The position numbers and the translations under genes were made by a program. From Alloalcanivorax xiamenensis (GTDB lineage: Bacteria; Pseudomonadota; Gammaproteobacteria; Pseudomonadales; Alcanivoracaceae): a DNA stretch of 64,000 nt. The stretch's first letter is position 1. The number at the start of each line of letters is the position of its first letter. The DNA lies in the NCBI RefSeq assembly GCF_009846745.1, contig NZ_AQPF01000005.1, forward strand, positions 1 through 64,000, given 5' to 3'. This document shows positions 50,923 through 58,890 of this stretch, one piece after another. The notes beneath the pieces were generated by a model, which searched no databases, had not been told where the DNA came from, and saw only the letters and a list, made by a program, of their open reading frames with translations.

Positions 50923-52002
50923 TTACAGCGCCACTTCCACGTCGCCTTCGGCGGCATGGACACACAGTCTTACCAGTTGGTTGTCCACGGTCCGGCTCTC
51001 CCCGGTCTGCAGGTCGCGGACCGACCCCCGCACCGAACACCGGCAGGTGTGGCAAATGCCCATGCGACAACCATGGGCCGGATTCAGCCCACTGCGCTCG
51101 GCGGCCTCCAACAGGCTTTCGTCGCCACCGGCCTCGGTGTCCAGGTCACTGCCGGAGAAGCGGATGCGACCACCGTTGCCAGCATTTCTGGTCAGCGGCT
51201 GGAACCGCTCATGTAACAACGGCGCCCGGCCTTCGGCGCGGTGCCATTCACTGACCGCGTCGAGGAAGCCGGCCGGCCCGCAGGCGTAAACCTGGCGCTC
51301 GGCGGCATCCGGAACCAGAGCCGTCAGCAACGCGGCGTCAAAGCGGCCCTGCTCATCGCCGGGCAACGGCGCCTGATGCCCCAGCACCACACGGGCGTTT
51401 AGTTGGGAATGGCGTCCCAGTTCCCGCAAGGATGCCAACAAGATCACATCCTCATAACGGCGATCGAAGTGCAGCCATTCCACCTGACCGGCAAAGGAGG
51501 TGTTTTTCAGGTATCTTGCTATACTGTGAACGGGTGTAATGCCGGAGCCGGCGGTCAGGAACAGCAACCGGTCCGGAATTCGGGCCGGCAACAGGAACTC
51601 ACCGGCGGGCTCGCTGAGCGTCACCACGTCACCAGGGCGGGCACGCTCAAGCAGATGTTCGGTCACACCGCCGGCCCGGTGACACTTGACGGTGATGGTC
51701 AGGCTTCCCGATTGCGGGGCACTGGACAGGGAAAAGCAGCGCCATTGCCGCGCACCGTTCACGTCGATGCCGAGCATCACATGCTGGCCGGCCTGAAACC
51801 CCGGCCACAGGCGGTTCGGGTGCAACGTCAGGGAAACCGCTTGCCCGGTTTCCCGGTGAACAGCGGTGACGCGGGCGCGGATTTCCCGGGCCGAGGCCAC
51901 CGGGTTGATCAGCGCCAGGTAGTCTTCCGGCTGAAACGGGCTGGTCAGAGCCTGGCCGAGGCGGCCAAACCAGCCCCGGCGAGGCTCGATGATGGTCTGC
52001 AT
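50923..52002 (-). CDS. ferredoxin reductase (FAD + 2Fe-2S), electron donor to the desaturase
   Basis: A 359-residue flavo-iron-sulfur oxidoreductase. The FAD-binding part has CFSLSSAPQSG, the NAD part has TAGSGITPVHSIARYL and CGPAGFLDAVSEW, and the C-terminal plant-type [2Fe-2S] domain has GCRMGICHTCRCSVRGS and LCVHA. It is the type that passes electrons from NAD(P)H to DesB/DesC-like desaturases. The start at 52002 follows AGGAAG; the 65-codon longer frame would cover the operator region. The gene ends exactly where the MITE begins. Upstream lies a DesT-like operator region. Confidence 0.92.
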   Translation of the reverse strand: MQTIIEPRRGWFGRLGQALTSPFQPEDYLALINPVASAREIRARVTAVHRETGQAVSLTLHPNRLWPGFQAGQHVMLGIDVNGARQWRCFSLSSAPQSGSLTITVKCHRAGGVTEHLLERARPGDVVTLSEPAGEFLLPARIPDRLLFLTAGSGITPVHSIARYLKNTSFAGQVEWLHFDRRYEDVILLASLRELGRHSQLNARVVLGHQAPLPGDEQGRFDAALLTALVPDAAERQVYACGPAGFLDAVSEWHRAEGRAPLLHERFQPLTRNAGNGGRIRFSGSDLDTEAGGDESLLEAAERSGLNPAHGCRMGICHTCRCSVRGSVRDLQTGESRTVDNQLVRLCVHAAEGDVEVAL

Positions 52003-52023
52003 GCGGCACTTCCTATGATTGAT

Positions 52024-52106
52024 GTGAACAGTTGTACACTTTTTACAGGGCGCCGTTTTTATAGTCAACACCTGTTCACAAAAATAATTGTGAACGGAGT
52101 TGTCAA
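52024..52106. promoter_or_regulatory. three DesT-type operator sites
   Basis: GTGAACAGTTGTACAC (52024-52039), AGTCAACACCTGTTCAC (52063-52079, the inverse form GTGAACAGGTGTTGACT) and GTGAACGGAGTTGTCAA (52090-52106). All fit the GTGAAC-N4-5-GTTGAC pattern recognised by DesT in Pseudomonas. They lie in the divergent region between the reductase and the TetR gene and probably repress the reductase-desaturase operon. Confidence 0.7.
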
Positions 52107-52261
52107 GTGGTTTGCTATATCCTGGAGCGGAAATTGAATACCATTGCCGCCGGAGCCGGGGACAAAAAGCGCAACGACAATACCCAGGCCGTATCACTGC
52201 TTATTGATTGGTTAGATTTGATTCGTTGGTTAAAACAACAATTCGGGAGACTGTCTGACAC

Positions 52262-52915
52262 ATGACCAGAGAAACCGCCCCCCGGGGAAGGAAAGCCAGA
52301 AAGGGACGGACTCGCCAGGCGCTGATGGACGCGGCCTTGGATCTGGTGGCGAAAAAGGCCCCCTTTTCTTCCCTCAGCCTCAGGGAAGTGACCAAGAAAG
52401 CCGGTGTGGTGCCCACGGCGTTCTATCGTCATTTCACCGACATGAGCGCGCTCGGCCTGACCTTGCTGGATGAGTCATTTCGCACTCTGCGGCAGATGAT
52501 GCGCGAGGTCCGCCAGCATCAATTGCCCAACGAACAGATGATCCGCGGGTCCATGGAGACCTACTTCAATTATGTGCGCAACAATCGCACTTATTTTCTT
52601 TTTGTCTCCAAGGAACTGTACGGCGGCTCCGCCACCATGCGGCAGGCGATCCGCCGGGAAATCCGTCTGTTCGTCAGTGAACTGGCCATGGACATGGCGC
52701 GTTTTCCTTTCCTTATCAATGTCAGTTCCCAGGATCTGCAAATGATGGCCACGCTGGTGGTCAACAGCGTGGTGGCACTGACACAGGAAATGTTGGAGCT
52801 GAGCGAGGACGACGAAGCCGGCCAGAACGAAATGCTGATCATGGCGGAAAAACAGGTTCGTCTGATTTACTTCGGGGTAGCCCAGTGGCGCTCCGAACCC
52901 GACAGGATTGCCTGA
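52262..52915 (+). CDS. desT: DesT/FabR-like TetR regulator of unsaturated fatty acid synthesis
   Basis: A 217-residue regulator: helix-turn-helix at about residues 15-60 (RQALMDAALDLVAKKAPFSSLSLREVTKKAGVVPTAFYRHFTDMSALGLTLLDESFRTLRQMMRE), then the long C-terminal helices of the DesT/FabR group (MRQAIRREIRLFVSELAMDMARFPFLINVSSQDLQMMATLVVNSVV). It is divergent to the reductase and desaturase, as desT is in Pseudomonas. DesT senses the ratio of unsaturated to saturated acyl-CoA. The start has no strong ribosome binding site, but the frame and family start agree. Confidence 0.87.
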   Translation: MTRETAPRGRKARKGRTRQALMDAALDLVAKKAPFSSLSLREVTKKAGVVPTAFYRHFTDMSALGLTLLDESFRTLRQMMREVRQHQLPNEQMIRGSMETYFNYVRNNRTYFLFVSKELYGGSATMRQAIRREIRLFVSELAMDMARFPFLINVSSQDLQMMATLVVNSVVALTQEMLELSEDDEAGQNEMLIMAEKQVRLIYFGVAQWRSEPDRIA

Positions 52916-53006
52916 GCCCTCGGCGATACGGCCAATCAGCCTCTCCGACGCTCTGCCTATACTGCCACGACATTGCGCTAAATGTTCGTGGGAGAAGGGT
53001 GTCCTT

Positions 53007-53894
53007 ATGAGTGAGGTTCGATTCAAGGAGCTGCGTCACGCGCCGCCCATGGCGGTGAATTTCGCCAAAGCAGTGCTGCGCGCACGGGTACGCCCGGGCA
53101 GCGCTCCGGTGCTGCCCGCCGAGGGGCTGCGGCTCAACGATGTGGCTCAGAAATCTCGCCATTTGGCGGCCTACCGCCAGGTATGCGGTTTCAGCGCCGA
53201 CGGTCATCTGCCTATCACCTACCCACACATGCACGCGTTTCCATTGCACATGGCGCTGATCCTGAGCGACGGTTTTCCGTTCCCGGCCATGGGGCTGGTC
53301 CATGTGCGCAACCGCATCACTCAATTCCGTCCGATCGGTGAACGCGAGCAGCTCAATATCAAATGCTATACCGGCAATCTGACCCAGGTGGAGAAAGGCT
53401 ACGAGTTCTCCATCTTCACCGTGGTCAGCACCGCCGGCGAACGGGTCTGGCAGAGTGAATCGGTGAATTTCCATCGCGGCGGCGGCCACGGTGAAAAAAA
53501 GGCCCGGGACACGTCTGGAGACGCTCAAACCACTGCCCCTGCTCCCGATCTGATCGAAGAGTGGGACGTTCCCGGCGACACCGGTCGACGCTACGCCAGC
53601 GTGTCCGGAGATCGTAACCCGATCCATCTTTACCCGCTGACCGCCAAGGCCTTCGGTTTCAAACGCCAGATCGCCCATGGCATGTGGTCCAAGGCTCGCT
53701 GCCTGGCGGCTTTGCAACCGGAACTGCCGGAGCAGGCCTTCACCGTGGATGTGCGCTTCAAGCTGCCCATGTTCATTCCGGCCAAGGTAAAGTTTGTCCG
53801 TACTCGTCAGGATGACGGCATCGATTTTCAGTTGCTGGCCGCCGACGGCGTCAAGCCCCACTTGAGCGGAACAGCGCGTCCGGTCAGCGACTAA
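53007..53894 (+). CDS. MaoC-like acyl dehydratase/hydratase
   Basis: A 295-residue double-hotdog protein. The N-terminal part is degenerate. The C-terminal part has the hydratase-2 motif Y-x1-2-V-S-G-D-x-N-P-I-H-x5-A-x3-GF in YASVSGDRNPIHLYPLTAKAFGFKRQIAHGMWS, which holds the catalytic Asp and His. It probably hydrates or dehydrates acyl-CoA or acyl-ACP. The ATG at 53007 was chosen, since the 33-codon extension looks like spacer sequence. It lies after the DesT-like gene with a 91-base gap and fits the lipid context. Confidence 0.88.
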   Translation: MSEVRFKELRHAPPMAVNFAKAVLRARVRPGSAPVLPAEGLRLNDVAQKSRHLAAYRQVCGFSADGHLPITYPHMHAFPLHMALILSDGFPFPAMGLVHVRNRITQFRPIGEREQLNIKCYTGNLTQVEKGYEFSIFTVVSTAGERVWQSESVNFHRGGGHGEKKARDTSGDAQTTAPAPDLIEEWDVPGDTGRRYASVSGDRNPIHLYPLTAKAFGFKRQIAHGMWSKARCLAALQPELPEQAFTVDVRFKLPMFIPAKVKFVRTRQDDGIDFQLLAADGVKPHLSGTARPVSD

Positions 53895-53962
53895 ACCGGC
53901 GTCCGGTCTGCTCAATCGCTATCTGCTCAAATAATGGGAAACAGCCTTCCTTACCCTCCATC

Positions 53963-54024
53963 AGCCGTATTACACCTTTGCTGGAACGTCGTGAAGCAGG
54001 TTTCCGCAAAGGCGTAATACGGCT
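53963..54024. repeat. long palindrome with conserved loop, copy 2
   Basis: Imperfect arms around agccgtattacacctttgct and caaaggcgtaatacggct enclose the same 15-base loop, acgtcgtgaagcagg, as copy 1 at 33676-33754. The next part (54081-54125) holds copy 3 of the ggcctccg element. Confidence 0.8.
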
Positions 54025-54080
54025 CCGCTTCGAAGTGACCGGCGACCGCGAGCAAACCACCATACCGGGGCGATCCGGGG

Positions 54081-54125
54081 AGGCCTCCGTGCAGACCCGT
54101 GCCCCCGATGGAGAGGCTCATCCCC
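54081..54125. repeat. palindromic repeat around ggcctccgtacagaccc, copy 3
   Basis: aggcctccgtgcagacccgt followed by gcccccgatggag matches the second half of the element at 33950-34020. The first arm is missing. Confidence 0.6.
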
Positions 54126-54172
54126 GTCATTCCGCGATGAACCACAAATAAGGGCGGTGTACACTGCCGCCC

Positions 54173-55297
54173 ATGACCCGTGACGACACCAACGACTACG
54201 CAGCGCTGTTCCTGGACGACACGCCGCTCCTGGATGTCCGCGCCCCGGTGGAATTCGCCCGGGGCGCGTTCCCCCATGCCACCAACCTTCCTCTGATCGA
54301 CGACCAGGAACGCCATCTGATCGGCCTGCGTTATAAGCAGCAAGGGCAACAGGCAGCCATTGATCTCGGCAATGAGCTGGTCCGTGGCGAGGTGAAGGAG
54401 CGCCGTCTGCGCGCCTGGCACGATTGGTGGCGAGCGCACCCAAACGGCTATCTCTATTGTTTTCGTGGCGGTCTGCGCAGCCGCACAACCCAGGACTGGC
54501 TGCGTCAGGCTGGTATCGACGCGCCCCTGGTCACTGGTGGTTACAAGGCCCTGCGGCGTTTTCTGTTGGAGCACCTGGAGCAGCATGTGCTTCAGGGACC
54601 GTTGTGGGTGCTGACCGGGCGCACCGGCTGCGGCAAGACCCGCGTCCTGCATCAACTGTACCGGGCGGTGGATTTGGAAGGGCTCGCCCACCATCGCGGT
54701 TCCGCCTTCGGCCACCGGCCCGGCGGACAACCAGCGCAAATCGACTTTGAAAATGCCCTGGCGATCCGCTTGCTGAAGCTCGGGAACCAGACACCGGTTC
54801 TGGTCGAGGACGAAGGGCGTCTGATCGGCCGTTGCGCTTTGCCCTTGCCCCTCCACCAGCAACTGAGGAACATGCCGCGCATCGACATTCAGGAACCGCT
54901 GGAAAGCCGGGTGGAAGTGATTCTGGAGGACTACGTCCTGACACCGCTGCGGGAATTTCTCGACGGCCATGACGAGCAGCAAGCCCGGAATCTGTTCGCC
55001 GAGCATCTGCTCGACGCGCTGGACCGGATCCGCAAGCGCCTCGGAGGCGCCCGGCACCAGACCCTGCGTGAAACCATGACCCGGGCGCTGGAACAGCATC
55101 GCCGTGGCGATGGCTGCGGCGAACACCGCCGCTGGATACGCGCCCTGCTAAGCGACTACTACGACCCGATGTACGACTACATGCTGAGCCATCGTCAGGG
55201 GCCGGTGTACTTTCGCGGCAGCCGCGACCAGGTCATCGCCACCCTGCAAGAATGGGAACGCCGGGGGCAGGGACGGCCGGAGGGCCGCCCACGGTGA
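54173..55297 (+). CDS. mnmH: tRNA 2-selenouridine synthase
   Basis: A 374-residue enzyme (also SelU/YbbB) that replaces 2-thiouridine at the wobble position with 2-selenouridine using selenophosphate. An N-terminal rhodanese domain has the catalytic Cys96 in YLYCFRGGLRS. A P-loop domain follows, with GRTGCGKT at 149-156. Length and sequence match the family. The stop overlaps the next ATG (TGATG), linking it to the SelD region and so to selenophosphate supply. Confidence 0.94.
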   Translation: MTRDDTNDYAALFLDDTPLLDVRAPVEFARGAFPHATNLPLIDDQERHLIGLRYKQQGQQAAIDLGNELVRGEVKERRLRAWHDWWRAHPNGYLYCFRGGLRSRTTQDWLRQAGIDAPLVTGGYKALRRFLLEHLEQHVLQGPLWVLTGRTGCGKTRVLHQLYRAVDLEGLAHHRGSAFGHRPGGQPAQIDFENALAIRLLKLGNQTPVLVEDEGRLIGRCALPLPLHQQLRNMPRIDIQEPLESRVEVILEDYVLTPLREFLDGHDEQQARNLFAEHLLDALDRIRKRLGGARHQTLRETMTRALEQHRRGDGCGEHRRWIRALLSDYYDPMYDYMLSHRQGPVYFRGSRDQVIATLQEWERRGQGRPEGRPR

Positions 55298-56391
55298 TGG
55301 CGGCGACCGCGCACCATGATCTGGTGCTGGTGGGAGGCGGACACAGCCACGCGCTGGTACTGCGCCGTCTGAGCATGCGGCCGGTCCCCGGGCTGCGCCT
55401 CACGCTGATTTCCCCCGACAGCCTGACCGCCTATTCCGGTATGCTGCCCGGCATGCTGGCCGGCCGTTACCAGCGGCAGGAAACCCACATTGATCTGAGC
55501 CGGCTGAGCCGCGCCGCCGGTGCCCGCTGGCTGCCACAACGCGTACTCGATCTGGATCCCACCCAGCGCCGCGTGCAGCTGGATAACGGCGATCAGGTGG
55601 AGTACGACACACTCAGCCTGGATGTCGGCGCCACCCCGGACCTGGACAGCGTGCCCGGTGCCCGGGCCCATGCGGTACCGGTAAAACCGGTGGCTACTTT
55701 CGAGCAACGCTGGCGCGACCTGCTGGCCGATCCCGCCGCGACGCGCCGGGTGGCGGTGGTGGGAGCCGGCGCCGGCGGTACCGAGTTGGCCGCCGCTCTG
55801 GCTCAGCGGCTTGGCGCCACCACCAGGATCGGGTTGATCAGCGCGGGCGAGCTGCTCCCCGGCTATCCGGCGCGGGCACGCTCGCTGATGCGAACACGGC
55901 TGCGGGATGCCGGGGTGCACATCGTGGAACACGCCCCGGTGCAACGGGTCAGCGAAGGGCAGCTCCACTACAACGGCCGGTCCCAGGCGGTGGATCTGGT
56001 GTTCTGGTGTACCGGCACCCGCGCGCCGGCCTGGCTCGCCGCCAGCGGTCTGCCCTGCGATGAACGCGGTTTCCTGCGCGTGGACACAACCCTGACCAGC
56101 CTGGGCAGCCCGCACGTCCACGCCGCTGGAGACTGCGCCTCATTTCCCTCGCCCTTGCCCAAGGCCGGTGTCTACGCGGTGCGTCAGGCGCCGGTGCTGG
56201 CCGATAATTTACTTGCCGCCGCCCGGGGTGGCCGCAAACGCCCCTATCGCCCGCAGCGGCGTTTTCTGTCCCTGCTGTCCGCGGGGGCCGGTGACGCGGT
56301 GGCCTCCCAGGCCGCCCTGGCCGGCGCTGGCCGGCCCCTGGGTCTGGCGCTGGAAGGACCGCATCGACCGGGCCTTCATGAAGCGCTTTGA
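55297..56391 (+). CDS. FAD-dependent oxidoreductase of the SelD-fused type, frameshifted near its end
   Basis: A 364-residue NDH-2/pyridine-nucleotide oxidoreductase: FAD motif LVLVGGGHSHALVLRRL, NAD motif RRVAVVGAGAGGTELAAALAQRLG, and HVHAAGDCASF near the C-terminus. In many bacteria this domain is the N-terminal half of a fusion protein with SelD. Here the frame leaves the family pattern near 56290-56330; one base fewer would let it continue into VWRWKDRIDRAFMKRF, the usual linker, and then into SelD. Thus either a frameshift separates the halves or the gene is naturally split, with a 14-base overlap. It is linked by TGATG overlap to mnmH. Confidence 0.78.
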   Translation: MAATAHHDLVLVGGGHSHALVLRRLSMRPVPGLRLTLISPDSLTAYSGMLPGMLAGRYQRQETHIDLSRLSRAAGARWLPQRVLDLDPTQRRVQLDNGDQVEYDTLSLDVGATPDLDSVPGARAHAVPVKPVATFEQRWRDLLADPAATRRVAVVGAGAGGTELAAALAQRLGATTRIGLISAGELLPGYPARARSLMRTRLRDAGVHIVEHAPVQRVSEGQLHYNGRSQAVDLVFWCTGTRAPAWLAASGLPCDERGFLRVDTTLTSLGSPHVHAAGDCASFPSPLPKAGVYAVRQAPVLADNLLAAARGGRKRPYRPQRRFLSLLSAGAGDAVASQAALAGAGRPLGLALEGPHRPGLHEAL

Positions 56392-57460
56392 CAACCTGCC
56401 GGCGCCAATGCCAGCCGCGCCCGCCAACGACGACGCCATGCACTGCGCCGGCTGCGGGGCGAAGGTTGGCGCCACGACGCTCAGTCATGCGCTGGATGCG
56501 CTTCGGACAGAGGTCCGCGAGGACATCGAAGCCGGCGTGGCCCAGGGCGATGATGCGGCGATCATCCGCTGGTCCGGACAATACCGGCTGGTGCAAAGCG
56601 TGGATTATTTTCCCGCCTTCATGGACGAGCCCTATCTGTTTGGCCGGGTGGCGGCATTGCACAGCCTCAGTGACATCTACGCCATGAACGCCGACCCCCA
56701 TTCGGCGCTGGCCACTCTGTGCATTCCCCGCCATCACCCGCGTCTGCAGGGCCGGGATCTGCGCCGCCTGCTGGCCGGCGCGGTGGACGAGCTGAATCGG
56801 GCGCACTGCACACTGGTGGGGGGGCATACCATTGAAGGGCCGGAAATGGCCGCCGGTTTCACCATCAACGGCGCTCTGTCCGGCGCGGCCTGGAGCAAGA
56901 ACGGCGCCCGGCCCGGGCAGGTTCTGATTATCACCAAACCGTTGGGCGTCGGCATTCAACTGGCGGCCTGGATGCGCAATGTCCATCGAGGTCCCGACCT
57001 GGACGCCACCCTGGCAACCATGCTGCAAAGCAACGGCCCTGCCCGCGCCGCGCTATCGTCCCTGCCCCTCCCGGCCTGTACCGACATCACTGGTTTCGGA
57101 CTGCTCGGGCATCTGCTGGAGCTGTGCCAGGACAGTCAGGTGAGTGCCCGTATTAGTTTGGATACTTTGCCCATACTGCCCGGTACCCTGGAGCACATAC
57201 GCCAAGGCATTCACAGCACATTGCGGGACAGCAACGATCAGGTACTGGGCTACTGCAATATCGCCCCAGCCCTGCGCGAGCGGCCGGAACTGGTCGCCGC
57301 CACCGATCCGCAAACCAGCGGCGGCCTGCTGTTGGCAGTGACCAGGGAATGTCTCGATACGACTCTGGAAGCCCTGCGCGGGGCCGGCGTCGATGCCATC
57401 GCGATTGGTGAAACCCTTGTAAAAAATCACAAAGCCTCCTCCACCATCACGCTGCGATGA
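56378..57460 (+). CDS. selD: selenide, water dikinase (selenophosphate synthase)
   Basis: A 360-residue SelD domain that makes selenophosphate from selenide and ATP. The active-site Cys and Lys are in CAGCGAKVG (Cys instead of Sec). It also has DDAAIIRWSG, SDIYAMNADPHSAL, GGHTIEGPEMAAGFTINGAL and TDITGFGLLGHL, and QTSGGLLLAV at the end. The ATG at 56378 (MKRFDNLP) is the first in-frame start after the suspected frameshift and overlaps the preceding gene by 14 bases; no strong ribosome binding site is seen. Product of the MnmH/SelD pathway. Confidence 0.9.
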   Translation: MKRFDNLPAPMPAAPANDDAMHCAGCGAKVGATTLSHALDALRTEVREDIEAGVAQGDDAAIIRWSGQYRLVQSVDYFPAFMDEPYLFGRVAALHSLSDIYAMNADPHSALATLCIPRHHPRLQGRDLRRLLAGAVDELNRAHCTLVGGHTIEGPEMAAGFTINGALSGAAWSKNGARPGQVLIITKPLGVGIQLAAWMRNVHRGPDLDATLATMLQSNGPARAALSSLPLPACTDITGFGLLGHLLELCQDSQVSARISLDTLPILPGTLEHIRQGIHSTLRDSNDQVLGYCNIAPALRERPELVAATDPQTSGGLLLAVTRECLDTTLEALRGAGVDAIAIGETLVKNHKASSTITLR

Positions 57461-57510
57461 GGGGCCCCGTGTTAATCTGCCGGCATCACTGAAACAGGGA
57501 GCGACAGCCC

Positions 57511-57900
57511 ATGAACAAGCGTCTCACCGGCGTTTTCACCGCCGCCGTTTTGCTCATCACCCAGGCCCTGTTCGTCCCCATGGCCCACGCCGCCATGATT
57601 GGCACCGATACCCTGGTAGCCAGCGAACAACGGGCGGCCATGGAGCAAAAGGTCCTTGCGTTACTCGAACACAAAGCCGCCGCCAAGGTGTTGGCGGATA
57701 ATGGTGTCAGCCCGGAACAAGTGAAGGATCGCCTGGACCGGCTCAGCGACCAGGAACTGACCCAACTGGCCGAACAGGCCGATGAGCTGCCCGCCGGCCA
57801 GGGCGTCATCGGCGTGATCCTGGCGATCATTCTGATTCTGGTACTGCTTGATCTGCTGGGCGCCACCAACGTGTTCCCGGCTATCCATCCGATCAACTGA
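57511..57900 (+). CDS. PA2779-family small membrane protein
   Basis: A 129-residue protein with a signal-like N-terminal segment (about 1-27), a helical middle (EQRAAMEQKVLALLEHKAAAKVLADNGVSPEQVKDRLDRLSDQELTQLAEQADELPAG) and a C-terminal membrane segment (GVIGVILAIILILVLLDLLGATNVFP). It matches the PA2779 group. It is usually encoded right before a PA2778-like peptidase, as here with a 2-base gap. Function unknown. Confidence 0.9.
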   Translation: MNKRLTGVFTAAVLLITQALFVPMAHAAMIGTDTLVASEQRAAMEQKVLALLEHKAAAKVLADNGVSPEQVKDRLDRLSDQELTQLAEQADELPAGQGVIGVILAIILILVLLDLLGATNVFPAIHPIN

Positions 57901-57902
57901 TC

Positions 57903-58802
57903 GTGTACTTTCGCGCCATCATCGCCGGGCTGGTTCTGCTGTTGGCGGGGTGTCAGACACTGCCCCCGCCACAGTCAGCCCGGCAACCCGCCAGCCAGCA
58001 ACTGGCCGTTCCCTTCATCGCCCAGGAAAAATATCAGTGCGGCCCCGCCGCTCTGGGCATGATGCTGCAATGGAACAGGCTGCCTGGTAATGCCGAGGCG
58101 CTGGTGGACGAAGTCTGGCTGCCGGAGCGTCAAGGCAGTCTGGGCATCGAACTGATGGCGGCCGGCCGCGCCCGTGGTTTGCTGGCGTATCCGGTCAACG
58201 GACCGGATGCTTTGTTCAGTGAGCTGCAAGCCGGCCACCCGGTCTTGATTCTGCAAAACCTCGCGTTGAAGCGCTGGCCGCAATGGCACTTCGCCGTGGT
58301 CACCGGCTACCGCGATGGCGGCGACCGGCTGATTCTGCACAGCGGCACCCGCGAAGCCACCCCCAGCCACTGGAACCGTTTCATTCGCACCTGGGCGCGC
58401 GCCGACTATTGGGGCATGGTGTTGCTGCCCGCCGGAGAACTGCCCGCCAGCGCCCGCCCCGGCCCTCTTCTGCACGCACTCGCTCCGCAAAAGAAAGAGG
58501 CTCTGCCTCATTGGCAAACCGCGGTGTCCCGGTTCCCCGACGACGGCAAGCTCCATTTCGCCTACGCCAACGCGCTGTGGCAGGCAGAGCGCAAAGCGGA
58601 CGCCCTCGCGGCCTTCGAAAAAACCGTGACACTCTCCCCTTCCCTCGCTCCAGCCTGGAATAACCTGGCCTACGCCCGTCTCGACCAGGGCAACACCGAG
58701 GCCGCCCGGGAAGCGGTGTGCCGGGCCCACATGCTGGCGCCGGATGACACCAACATCGAAGGTAGCGTGGCCGAAATCACCGACGGTGCCGGCTGTCCCT
58801 GA
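57903..58802 (+). CDS. PA2778-family C39-like cysteine peptidase lipoprotein with TPR
   Basis: A 299-residue lipoprotein: lipobox LLAG-Cys17, a papain-like C39 domain with Cys46 in YQCGPAALGMML and His in WHFAVVTGY (about residue 129), then tetratricopeptide repeats (LPHWQTAVSRFPDDGKLHFAYANALWQAERKADALAAFEKTVTLSPSLAPAWNNLAYARLDQGNTEAAREAVCRAHMLAP). The start is GTG, 2 bases after the PA2779-like gene. It is probably an envelope peptidase or peptidase-like binding protein acting with that neighbour. Confidence 0.9.
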   Translation: MYFRAIIAGLVLLLAGCQTLPPPQSARQPASQQLAVPFIAQEKYQCGPAALGMMLQWNRLPGNAEALVDEVWLPERQGSLGIELMAAGRARGLLAYPVNGPDALFSELQAGHPVLILQNLALKRWPQWHFAVVTGYRDGGDRLILHSGTREATPSHWNRFIRTWARADYWGMVLLPAGELPASARPGPLLHALAPQKKEALPHWQTAVSRFPDDGKLHFAYANALWQAERKADALAAFEKTVTLSPSLAPAWNNLAYARLDQGNTEAAREAVCRAHMLAPDDTNIEGSVAEITDGAGCP

Positions 58803-58890
58803 ACAGTGCGTGGGAAATGGCGTCATTTCCGTTTTATCGCTATTGTCTAAGCTCCCGTTCATTCTCTGACAATGGATTACCCGCTTCCCT

